Positions 32,959 through 40,326 of a DNA stretch of 64,000 nt are shown in pieces. Source of the stretch: Streptomyces syringium (GTDB taxonomy: Bacteria; Actinomycetota; Actinomycetes; Streptomycetales; Streptomycetaceae); contig NZ_JAGIOH010000001.1 in assembly GCF_017876625.1 (NCBI RefSeq), positions 5,043,501 through 5,107,500 on the forward strand, read 5' to 3'. Under the pieces are notes generated by a model, which did not search any database, was not told the origin of the DNA, and saw nothing but the letters and a program-made list of their open reading frames with translations. The first letter of the stretch is position 1. Each line of letters begins with the position of its first letter. The position numbers were made by a program, and so were the translations under genes.

Positions 32959-33174
32959 GTGCCAGTCGTAGTCACGTACCGGTAGAGCAGAGGATTGGGA
33001 GTTCCCCGCATGGGTTCGATCGCTTGCCCGTCCCGCCCGCAGTCGGCCGACCTCGAATGGTCGGTGCTGCGCGTGGCCCGTCCGGCCCTGGCTGGAGCGG
33101 CGGGCGCACCGGATCGTCGTCTATTCTCCGATTCGAGCGGGTCCGTATCCGGTTCCGCCACTGTGCTGGAGGAG

Positions 33175-33861
33175 GTGGGTCCGGTCACTGGGACCGACGC
33201 GGGGACGGATGACAGCCAGGAGCGGCAGCCCACGGAGAGCGCTGCCGAGCGCAATGCCCGCTTCGAGCGGGACGCCCTCACCTTCCTCGACCAGATGTAC
33301 TCGGCCGCCCTGCGCATGACGCGCAATCCCGCTGACGCGGAGGACTTGGTCCAGGAGACGTACGCGAAGGCCTACGCGTCCTTCCACCAGTTCCGCGACG
33401 GTACGAACCTCAAGGCGTGGCTGTACCGCATTCTGACCAACACGTTCATCAATTCGTACCGCAAGAAGCAGCGTGAGCCGCTGCGCAGCGCCTCGGAGGA
33501 GATCGAGGACTGGCAGCTGGCGCGCGCCGAGTCGCATATGTCGACCGGTCTGCGCTCCGCCGAGTCCCAGGCGCTCGACCATCTCCCCGACTCCGATGTC
33601 AAGGAGGCCCTCCAGGCCATCCCCGAGGAATTCCGCATAGCGGTCTACCTCGCGGACGTGGAGGGCTTTGCGTACAAGGAGATCGCGGACATCATGGGTA
33701 CGCCCATCGGTACGGTCATGTCCCGACTGCACCGGGGCCGTCGTCAGCTGCGCGGAATGCTCGAGGACTACGCCCGCGAGCGGGGACTGGTTCCGGCCGG
33801 GGCCACCCCCGGAGCGAAGGGCTCCGACGAGTCGCACAATCGGAAAGGCTCGGACTCATGA
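33175..33861 (+). CDS. sigR: thiol-oxidative-stress sigma factor SigR
   Basis: A 228-residue ECF sigma factor. Region 2 is ALRMTRNPADAEDLVQETYAKAY and region 4 ADVEGFAYKEIADIMGTPIGTVMSRLHRGR. It directs transcription of thioredoxin, mycothiol and protein-quality genes when RsrA is oxidised. The GTG at 33175 with GGAGGA just upstream gives the housekeeping form. An in-frame ATG at 33010 adds exactly 55 residues, the same extension as the unstable stress-induced isoform described in S. coelicolor, and lies downstream of the SigR promoter. rsrA overlaps the stop by four bases. Confidence 0.93.
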   Translation: MGPVTGTDAGTDDSQERQPTESAAERNARFERDALTFLDQMYSAALRMTRNPADAEDLVQETYAKAYASFHQFRDGTNLKAWLYRILTNTFINSYRKKQREPLRSASEEIEDWQLARAESHMSTGLRSAESQALDHLPDSDVKEALQAIPEEFRIAVYLADVEGFAYKEIADIMGTPIGTVMSRLHRGRRQLRGMLEDYARERGLVPAGATPGAKGSDESHNRKGSDS

Positions 33862-34190
33862 GCTGCGGAGACCCGCACGAGACGGACTGCTCTGAAGTCC
33901 TCGACCATCTTTACGAGTTCCTCGATCACGAGATGCCCGACGGTGACTGCGCCAAGTTCGAGGTGCACATCGACGAATGCTCCCCGTGCCTGGAGAAGTA
34001 CGGGCTGGAGCAGGCCGTGAAGAAGCTCGTCAAGCGCTGCTGCGGCCACGACGACGTCCCGGCCGACCTCCGGTCGAAGGTCATGGGCCGGATCGAGATG
34101 ATCCGCGCCGGTGAGGCCCTGCCCGAGCAGGACGTCGTGGCCGAGGCCAGGGCGGCGGAGGCGGCGGCGGAAGCGGTCTCCCGGGACTGA
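33858..34190 (+). CDS. rsrA: redox-sensing zinc anti-sigma factor RsrA
   Basis: A 110-residue ZAS-family anti-sigma factor. Cysteines occur at 3, 11, 31, 41, 44, 61 and 62, with His37, which reproduces the S. coelicolor RsrA pattern; C11, H37, C41 and C44 bind zinc and a C11-C44 disulfide is the known trigger that releases SigR. The HIDECSPC segment is the HxxxCxxC signature. The C-terminal tail is Ala/Glu-rich. Its ATG overlaps the sigR stop (ATGA), which keeps the two proteins in proportion. Confidence 0.95.
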   Translation: MSCGDPHETDCSEVLDHLYEFLDHEMPDGDCAKFEVHIDECSPCLEKYGLEQAVKKLVKRCCGHDDVPADLRSKVMGRIEMIRAGEALPEQDVVAEARAAEAAAEAVSRD

Positions 34191-34200
34191 GGCCCATTCC

Positions 34201-34226
34201 GCTTCGGGCCCGGACCGGGCCGAAGC
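34201..34226 (+). terminator. hairpin after rsrA
   Basis: GCTTCGGGCCCGG (34201-34213) folds on CCGGGCCGAAGC with a single bulged G. It begins 11 bases after the rsrA stop; no T-tract. Confidence 0.55.
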
Positions 34227-34372
34227 AAACCACCGCGCCCGGGATCATCACCCGAAGGTGTGCATCCGGCAGATACGGGCCGGGCAATCCCTCGATGCGC
34301 CGTTCTCCGGCCGTATATGAGCCTATTCTCCCCATCCACAGGCAAGCCTGAGATGGACGGGGAGGACGCGCC

Positions 34373-35683
34373 ATGTGGGCACTTCCGGCGACGGCGCGCG
34401 CCCTGGTCACGGGCGCCGTACTCGCCGCGGCGCTGTGCGCGGCCCCCGCGCTGCGGGCCGGTGCCGGCGTTCCCTGGGCGGCGGTCGCCCAGCTCGCCGC
34501 GGTCGGCGTGGCCGCCGAGCGGCTGCCCCGACGGTCCCTCGCCTTTCCCGTGCTGCTCACCGCCGCGTTCGTGCTGCCACCGGCCGCCGCCGCGCTCGTC
34601 GCGGTACCGGGCGCGCTCGTCGGCAGGGTCGAGCGGCCCCCGGTGGCCACGCGCCGCCTGTGGCACGCGGCCCAGCAGTCGCTGGCCGGCTGGGCCGCCT
34701 CGTACGTCTTCGCCGTGTTCTCGTCGTTCCCCGGCCTCCACGCGCTGCCTGCCGCCCTCGTCGCCGCCCTGGTCTGCGCTGTTGTCCTCGCCGCCCTGGA
34801 CGGGGCGATCCAGGTCGCCGCCGAGCGCCGCCCCTTCCACGAGCTCTGGAGCGGTCTGCCGACCGGCTTGCTGGGGCCCGCGCTCGTCCACGGGCCGGCC
34901 GCGCTGCTGGCCGCGGCCCTGTGGCGCGGCGCGTACGGGCCGGCGACGGCGCTGCTCGTGCTGCTGCCCATGGCGCTGTCCGGCCGGCTCCTGGACAGCG
35001 GCAGGCGCGAGCGCGCCGCCCAGCAGGCCGCCGTGCGGGCGCTGGTGCAGGCCGTCGATCTCAAGGACCGCTACACGCGGGCGCACTGCGAGCGCGTCGG
35101 GCGGGCCTCGCTGCTGATCGCCCGCGAGCTGGGCATGACCGGTGAGCGGCTGGAGACGATGCGCCTCGCGGGCGTGCTGCACGACATCGGCAAGATCGGC
35201 GTCCCCACCCGGCTGCTGCGCAAGGACGGGCCGCTGACCCCCGAGGAGCGCCGTGTCATCGAGCTCCACCCGGAATACGGGCACGAGATCGTGCGCGGCA
35301 TCGCCTTCCTGGACGAGGCACGGGCGGCGATCCTGCACCATCACGAGCGGCTGGACGGCACGGGCTACCCGCACGGCCTGACGGGACATCACATCCCGGA
35401 GTCCGCCCGCGTCGTCGCCGTCGCGGACGCCTTCGATGCCATGACCTCCAACCGCGGCTACAGCCGCGCCCGCCCGGTCCACGCCGCCCTCGCCGAACTC
35501 CACCGGTGCGCGGGCTCCCACTTCGACCCCCGCATGGTCGCCGCCCTGACGCGCGCCCTGGACCGCCGGGGCTGGGGCCTCGTGGCCCCCGCGGACGCCT
35601 CCGACCTGGCCGTTTCCGTCAGCCGAAACGTCCCTTCGGGCTGTAGTGCGGAGGCGGCCGTGGGGCGCGGGGGAGAGCGATGA
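34373..35683 (+). CDS. membrane HD-GYP domain protein
   Basis: A 436-residue protein with about six hydrophobic segments in the first 210 residues and a C-terminal HD-GYP domain. Metal and substrate residues are visible: HCERVGRAS, LAGVLHDIGKIGVP (the HD pair), HPEYGHEI, HHHERLDGTGYP (the GYP motif) and VADAFDAMTS. HD-GYP enzymes hydrolyse cyclic di-GMP or related dinucleotides, so this is probably a membrane-bound phosphodiesterase. Its stop overlaps the next gene's ATG by four bases, and that neighbour is a related protein with a spoiled HD site. Confidence 0.85.
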   Translation: MWALPATARALVTGAVLAAALCAAPALRAGAGVPWAAVAQLAAVGVAAERLPRRSLAFPVLLTAAFVLPPAAAALVAVPGALVGRVERPPVATRRLWHAAQQSLAGWAASYVFAVFSSFPGLHALPAALVAALVCAVVLAALDGAIQVAAERRPFHELWSGLPTGLLGPALVHGPAALLAAALWRGAYGPATALLVLLPMALSGRLLDSGRRERAAQQAAVRALVQAVDLKDRYTRAHCERVGRASLLIARELGMTGERLETMRLAGVLHDIGKIGVPTRLLRKDGPLTPEERRVIELHPEYGHEIVRGIAFLDEARAAILHHHERLDGTGYPHGLTGHHIPESARVVAVADAFDAMTSNRGYSRARPVHAALAELHRCAGSHFDPRMVAALTRALDRRGWGLVAPADASDLAVSVSRNVPSGCSAEAAVGRGGER

Positions 35684-37242
35684 CCCGTCGCGGGGCCCGT
35701 GGCCCGAGCGCCGGTGTCCACCCGGCCGACGCCGAGGGGACCAAGGCGCCGCCCGGCCACCCCGTGGCCCCGGGCCCCGGGCCCGTCACCGAGGAGTGGG
35801 CCGGGGGCAAGCCGTGGCCGTCACCGTGGCCGGACCCGTACCGGGTCCCCGGCGCGGCCGCGGGGTACGGGCCCCGCCCCGGCGAGGCCGGCAGTCGGCG
35901 TGATCCGGCCAAGCCGGCCGACGGGCCGTGGGCCCGGCACCGGGTCTGGCCCGCCGCCCCCGCCGCGAGCGGCACCCCCGCCGGCCGGCGGTTCGTGCGC
36001 GGGGTGCACGCCGTCGCGGGGGCCGTCGCCGTGCTGGCGGTGGGGTGGACCGCGTGGCAGGGGGTGGCGCAGCCGCAGGTGGCGCTCGCCTGGGGAGCGC
36101 TGATCGCACTCGGTGAGGCGACGTGGCGGCCGTACACCGGCGGGCGGGCCGAGGAGACGCCCCGGCCGGCCGCGCCCGTCGGGGCCGCCGGGGCGCTCGC
36201 GTACGCGCTGCTCGGCGGGATCGGGGGCCGGGAGGCCGTGCACGGCGTGCCGCAGGTCGTCGCCGTCGTGTTCGCCGCCACCCTCGCGGGAGCGATCGGA
36301 CGGCCGCCCGCGCTCGACGAACTGGCCCGCCGCGTGCTGACCACCGCCTTCGTCGCCGGTTGTTTCCAGCCACCGCACCACACCGGCGCCCTGGACCGGT
36401 GGCCCGGCCACGGCCCGTACTACGTGATCTACCTCCTGTCCCTCCTCGTGCTCAGCACCCTGGGGGACGCGCTGCTCGCCGCCGCGCTCGCCCGGGCCCG
36501 CACCGGCGGCCGGTACGGGCGGGCCCTGCGCACCGAGCTGCGGGCCGTGGAAGGGCCGGGCACCGCGATCCACGCCACCGGTGTGGTGATCGCACCGGCC
36601 GTCGGCGCCGCCGGGCTGTGGGCGCTGCCGGCCCTCGGCCTGCCACTGCTGTTCGTCCAGCTCGGCGCCCGTCGCCCGGAGGCGGCACGGGCCGTCCGGC
36701 ACCAGACCGCCGCCGCCCTCGCCCGTGCCACGGAGATCGCGGGCCACGTCCCCGCGGGGCGGTCGCACCGCGTCGCGGCGCTCGGCCGGGCCGTCGGGCG
36801 GGAACTCGGCCTGAGCGCGGCCGAGCTCGACGCGGTGGAGCACGCGGCCCTGCTCCGCGACGTCGGCCGGCTCGCCCTGCCCGACGTGGCTCCGCCCGCC
36901 GAGCGGCGGCGCGCCGCACTGCTCGCCGCGGCCGTGGCCCGGCGGGTCCGGGTGCCCGCCGCGGTCGCCGTGGCGGTGGAGCGGCAGGCCGAGCCGTACC
37001 GGTCCCAGCCGCTCGCCGCCAGGATCGTCGCCACCGTCGGTGCCTACGACGACTTCGCCACGTCCGTCCCGTCCGCCACCCCCGCCGACTACGACGATCC
37101 GACCGGTGAGGAGGCGCGCGGGCCCCTGCGCGCGCTGGAGCGGCTCCGGCTGGCCACCGCGTACGACCACGAGCCCCGGGTGGTGGAGGCGCTCGCCCGG
37201 GTGCTCTCCCGGTGCGCCCCTGCACCCGCCGGCCCCCGATAG
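35680..37242 (+). CDS. membrane protein with degenerate HD domain
   Basis: A 520-residue protein with a Pro/Gly-rich N-terminus of about 105 residues, then five or six hydrophobic segments and a C-terminal helical domain. Aligned with the preceding HD-GYP protein, HAALLRDVGRLALPDV takes the place of LAGVLHDIGKIGVPTR, so the catalytic His is Arg, and no HHHERLDGTGYP follows. It is therefore likely a catalytically dead paralogue of the upstream enzyme. Translational coupling (ATGA overlap) suggests the two proteins work together, perhaps as a sensor or partner pair. Confidence 0.72.
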   Translation: MTRRGARGPSAGVHPADAEGTKAPPGHPVAPGPGPVTEEWAGGKPWPSPWPDPYRVPGAAAGYGPRPGEAGSRRDPAKPADGPWARHRVWPAAPAASGTPAGRRFVRGVHAVAGAVAVLAVGWTAWQGVAQPQVALAWGALIALGEATWRPYTGGRAEETPRPAAPVGAAGALAYALLGGIGGREAVHGVPQVVAVVFAATLAGAIGRPPALDELARRVLTTAFVAGCFQPPHHTGALDRWPGHGPYYVIYLLSLLVLSTLGDALLAAALARARTGGRYGRALRTELRAVEGPGTAIHATGVVIAPAVGAAGLWALPALGLPLLFVQLGARRPEAARAVRHQTAAALARATEIAGHVPAGRSHRVAALGRAVGRELGLSAAELDAVEHAALLRDVGRLALPDVAPPAERRRAALLAAAVARRVRVPAAVAVAVERQAEPYRSQPLAARIVATVGAYDDFATSVPSATPADYDDPTGEEARGPLRALERLRLATAYDHEPRVVEALARVLSRCAPAPAGPR

Positions 37243-37260
37243 TCCGGGAAACGCTGACTA

Positions 37261-37290
37261 GCCCGCTGAACCCACGGGTAATGAGCGGGC
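37261..37290 (+). terminator. hairpin after the HD gene pair
   Basis: GCCCGCT (37261-37267) against AGCGGGC (37284-37290) with an inner CCCACGGG. A modest terminator-like structure 18 bases after the stop. Confidence 0.4.
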
Positions 37291-37350
37291 GTCCAAAGGG
37301 GCATGGTTGGATGCGAGAGACGAAGAAATTGCGGGAAACCGGGGGGTGTC

Positions 37351-37497
37351 GTGCGCGCCGCCGTCGGCAAGGAGGTGTGGTGGGCGCCGCTCCCCGCAGC
37401 ACATGAGGTGTGGCAGGTTGTCGTCAGGGAGGACGGCGGCCGCCACCAGGGCGATCCGGCGTGGTTGCACGCAGAAACCGGCAGGCGGGAATCGTGA
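37351..37497 (+). CDS. possible 48-residue protein coupled to the TPR gene
   Basis: A short frame with GTG start at 37351, a run of six G five bases upstream, and a stop overlapping the next gene's GTG by four bases. The product (VRAAVGKEVWWAPLPAAHE...) is tryptophan-rich and has no known domain. Evidence is limited to the ribosome-binding site, the coupling and the GC-biased codons; it could be only a leader of the TPR gene. Confidence 0.35.
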   Translation: MRAAVGKEVWWAPLPAAHEVWQVVVREDGGRHQGDPAWLHAETGRRES

Positions 37498-38480
37498 GGA
37501 TCTTCGGCAAGGTACGGCACCGGCCTTCCGCCTCGTGGCGGCAGGCCACCGACCGCGCGTTCACACTCATCGGCGACGGCCGGTACGAGGACGCGGGCGC
37601 GCTGCTGACGCGGGCCGCCGACATGGAGCCGTGGCTGTCCGAGTCCTGGTTCAACCTCGCGCTGCTCCATAAGTTCCGGCACGACTGGGAGCAGGCCCGG
37701 GCCGCCGGGCTGCGGGCCGTGGCGCTGCTCGACCGCGAGACGGGCGCTCCCGACTGGTGGAACGTGGGCATCGCCGCGACGGCGCTCCAGGACTGGCCGC
37801 TGGCCCGGCGCGCCTGGCAGGCGTACGGGCTGCGGGTGCCCGGCGAGGGCAGCCCGGCCGGTGAGCCGGTCGGCATGGAGCTGGGCAGCGCGGCCGTGCG
37901 GCTCTCCCCCGAGGGCGAGGCCGAGGTCGTCTGGGGCCGTCGGCTGGACCCGGCCCGGATGGAGGTCCTGTCGATCCCGCTGCCGTCGTCCGGCCGCCGC
38001 TGGGGCGAGGTCGTGCTGCACGACGGCGTCCCGCACGGCGAGCGCGTCACCGCGGCGGGCCCCTCGTACCCGGTCTTCGACGAGATCGAGCTGTGGGCCC
38101 CCTCACCCGTCCCGACCTGGGTGGTGCTCCTGGAGGCCGCGACCGAGGCCGACCGGGACGCCCTGGAGCGGCTCGCGGCCGACGCGGGCTTCGCCGCGGA
38201 GGACTGGTCCTCCTCGGTGCGGCTGCTGTGCCGCACGTGTTCGGAGAGTCGGATGCCCAGCGACGAGGGCGACGGCGAGCACCTGGACCCGCACGACCAC
38301 AGCGAGCCGGGCCACCCGGGCCCGCTGGGCCACCGCACGGCGGGCTCCGGCTCGCTGTGGGTGCCCGAGCGCGAGGCCGGCATCGCCGCCCCCGCCGGGC
38401 TGGTCCGGGGCCTGCTGGACGGCTGGGTCGCCGACAGCCCCGACTCCCGTGAATGGCGGGATCTCGAAGAGGTCTGCTGA
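37494..38480 (+). CDS. TPR-containing protein
   Basis: A 328-residue protein. The N-terminal third has at least two tetratricopeptide units (FTLIGDGRYEDAGALLTRAADMEPWLSES to ARAAGLRAVALL, and WWNVGIAATALQDWPLARRAW). The middle and C-terminal parts form a mixed domain with CRTCSE and an acidic His-rich stretch (DPHDHSEPGHPG). It is cytoplasmic, of unknown function, and lies 105 bases upstream of def. The GTG start at 37494 is preferred since earlier in-frame codons have no ribosome-binding site. Confidence 0.7.
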   Translation: MRIFGKVRHRPSASWRQATDRAFTLIGDGRYEDAGALLTRAADMEPWLSESWFNLALLHKFRHDWEQARAAGLRAVALLDRETGAPDWWNVGIAATALQDWPLARRAWQAYGLRVPGEGSPAGEPVGMELGSAAVRLSPEGEAEVVWGRRLDPARMEVLSIPLPSSGRRWGEVVLHDGVPHGERVTAAGPSYPVFDEIELWAPSPVPTWVVLLEAATEADRDALERLAADAGFAAEDWSSSVRLLCRTCSESRMPSDEGDGEHLDPHDHSEPGHPGPLGHRTAGSGSLWVPEREAGIAAPAGLVRGLLDGWVADSPDSREWRDLEEVC

Positions 38481-38585
38481 CCCGGAGGTCCCCAGGGGGC
38501 CTCTGGGGCCGCCGCGCCCCCCGTACTCTGTACAGATCCTGTGGGATACGAGTTTTCCGGGTTCTGAGAGAGGCATACGGCGGAC

Positions 38586-39215
38586 ATGGCGCAGCAAGAG
38601 AGCGAGCAGCCGGTGAACGGCGAGTTCATCGTGGACACCGAGGACTGCGAGGTACGCGAGCTCGCGTACCGCGAGCGCGGCACCTCCCGTCCGATCACCG
38701 TCGTCGGCAACCCCGTTCTGCACCGGGAGTGCAAGGACGTCACGGAGTTCGACGACAAGCTCGCCCAGCTGATCGACGACATGTTCGCCAGCCAGCGGAC
38801 CGCCGAGGGCGTGGGCCTCGCCGCGAACCAGATCGGCGTGGACCTCAAGGTCTTCGTCTACGACTGCCCCGACGACGAGGGCGTCCGGCACACCGGTGTC
38901 ATCTGCAACCCCGTCCTGGACGAGCTGCCGGCCGACCGCCGCGTCCTCGACGACTCCAACGAGGGCTGCCTGTCGGTCCCCACCGCCTACGCCTCGCTGG
39001 CCCGCCCCGACTACGCGGTCGTGCGCGGCCAGGACGCGAAGGGCAACCCGATCGCGATCGAGGGCACCGGCTACTTCGCCCGCTGCCTCCAGCACGAGAC
39101 CGACCACCTCTACGGCCGGCTCTACATCGACCGCCTCTCCAAGCGCGAGCGCAAGGACGCCCTCCAGCAGATGGCCGAGGGCACGCCGCGCTACGAGATC
39201 GTCCCGAACGACTGA
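38586..39215 (+). CDS. def: peptide deformylase
   Basis: A 209-residue peptide deformylase, removing the formyl group from the N-terminal methionine of new proteins. All three motifs are present: GVGLAANQIG, EGCLSVP (with the metal-ligand cysteine) and QHETDHLYG (HExxH). An N-terminal extension of about 30 residues precedes the core. The start is ATG 38586. A strong terminator separates it from the convergent nrdB. Confidence 0.95.
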   Translation: MAQQESEQPVNGEFIVDTEDCEVRELAYRERGTSRPITVVGNPVLHRECKDVTEFDDKLAQLIDDMFASQRTAEGVGLAANQIGVDLKVFVYDCPDDEGVRHTGVICNPVLDELPADRRVLDDSNEGCLSVPTAYASLARPDYAVVRGQDAKGNPIAIEGTGYFARCLQHETDHLYGRLYIDRLSKRERKDALQQMAEGTPRYEIVPND

Positions 39216-39236
39216 TCCGTACGGCTGCGTACGACG

Positions 39237-39267
39237 AAGGGCCCCGCTCGATAGGAGCGGGGCCCTT
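39237..39267. terminator. bidirectional terminator between def and nrdB
   Basis: AAGGGCCCCGCTC (39237-39249), loop GATAG, GAGCGGGGCCCTT (39255-39267). A perfect 13-base-pair stem with A's on one side and T's on the other, so it works for both genes. Confidence 0.82.
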
Positions 39268-39303
39268 CGGCTACGCGGCCTTGCGGCTATCGCGTCGCGT
39301 TGA

Positions 39304-40326
39304 TCAGAACTCGTCGTCGAAGGCGACCGAGCCCTCGACCGCCACCTGGTACGCGGACGCGCGGCGCTCGAAGAAGTTGGTCAGCTCCTGGACGTTCTGC
39401 AGCTCCATGAAGGAGAAAGGGTTCTCCGAGCCGTAGACCGGCGCGAAGCCCAGGCGCTGGAGGCGCTGGTCGGCGACGCACTGGAGGTACTCGCGCATGG
39501 ACTCGGTGTTCATGCCCGGCAGGCCCTCGCCGCACAGGTCGCGGCCGAACTGCAGCTCCGCCTCGACGGCTTCCCGCAGCATGTCGGTGACCTGCTGCTG
39601 GAGCTCGTCGTCGAAGAGGTCGGGCTCCTCCTGGCGGACGGTGTCCACGACCTCGAACGCGAAGTTCATGTGCATGGTCTCGTCGCGGAAGACCCAGTTG
39701 GTGCCGGTCGCCAGGCCGTGCAGCAGACCGCGCGAGCGGAACCAGTACACGTAGGCGAAGGCGCCGTAGAAGAACAGGCCCTCGATGCAGGCCGCGAAGC
39801 AGATCAGGTTCAGCAGGAAGCGACGGCGGTCGGCCTTCGTCTCCAGCCGCTCCAGCTTCTCGACCTCATTGATCCACTTGAAGCAGAACTGGGCCTTCTC
39901 GCGGATCGAGGGGATGTTCTCGACCGCGTCGAAGGCGGCGGCACGGTCCTCCGGGTCGGGGAGGTAGGTGTCCAGCAGCGTCAGATAGAACTGGACGTGC
40001 ACGGCCTCCTCGAAGAGCTGCCGCGACAGGTACAGCCGCGCCTCGGGGGAGTTGATGTGCTTGTACAACGTGAGGACGAGGTTGTTCGCCACGATCGAGT
40101 CGCCGGTCGCGAAGAACGCGACGAGGCGGCCGATCATGTGCTGCTCGCCCGGGGACAGCTTGGCGAGGTCGGCGACGTCCGAGTGGAGGTCGACCTCCTC
40201 GACGGTCCAGGTGTTCTTGATCGCGTCGCGGTAGCGGTCGTAGAAGTCCGGGTACCGCATCGGGCGCAGGGTCAGCTCGAACCCGGGGTCGAGCAGGTTC
40301 TTCTGTACGGGGGCGGTCACTGGCAT
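39304..40326 (-). CDS. nrdB: class Ia ribonucleotide reductase small subunit
   Basis: A 340-residue R2 protein. The first metal ligand lies in ATGDSIVANN. FEEAVHVQFY gives E-x-x-H and, four residues after the histidine, the tyrosine that carries the radical. ETMHMNFAFE supplies the later E-x-x-H ligands. The C-terminal tail (VAFDDEF) is the segment that docks on R1. It begins within the last ten bases of nrdA and so is translationally coupled to it. The Streptomyces regulator gene nrdS, which I would expect downstream, is absent here; a terminator and def follow. Confidence 0.93.
   Translation of the reverse strand: MPVTAPVQKNLLDPGFELTLRPMRYPDFYDRYRDAIKNTWTVEEVDLHSDVADLAKLSPGEQHMIGRLVAFFATGDSIVANNLVLTLYKHINSPEARLYLSRQLFEEAVHVQFYLTLLDTYLPDPEDRAAAFDAVENIPSIREKAQFCFKWINEVEKLERLETKADRRRFLLNLICFAACIEGLFFYGAFAYVYWFRSRGLLHGLATGTNWVFRDETMHMNFAFEVVDTVRQEEPDLFDDELQQQVTDMLREAVEAELQFGRDLCGEGLPGMNTESMREYLQCVADQRLQRLGFAPVYGSENPFSFMELQNVQELTNFFERRASAYQVAVEGSVAFDDEF

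Noticed and set aside
38541..38585. SigR-like promoter before def
   Set aside because: GGGAT and GTT are present but the spacing is 13, not 18.
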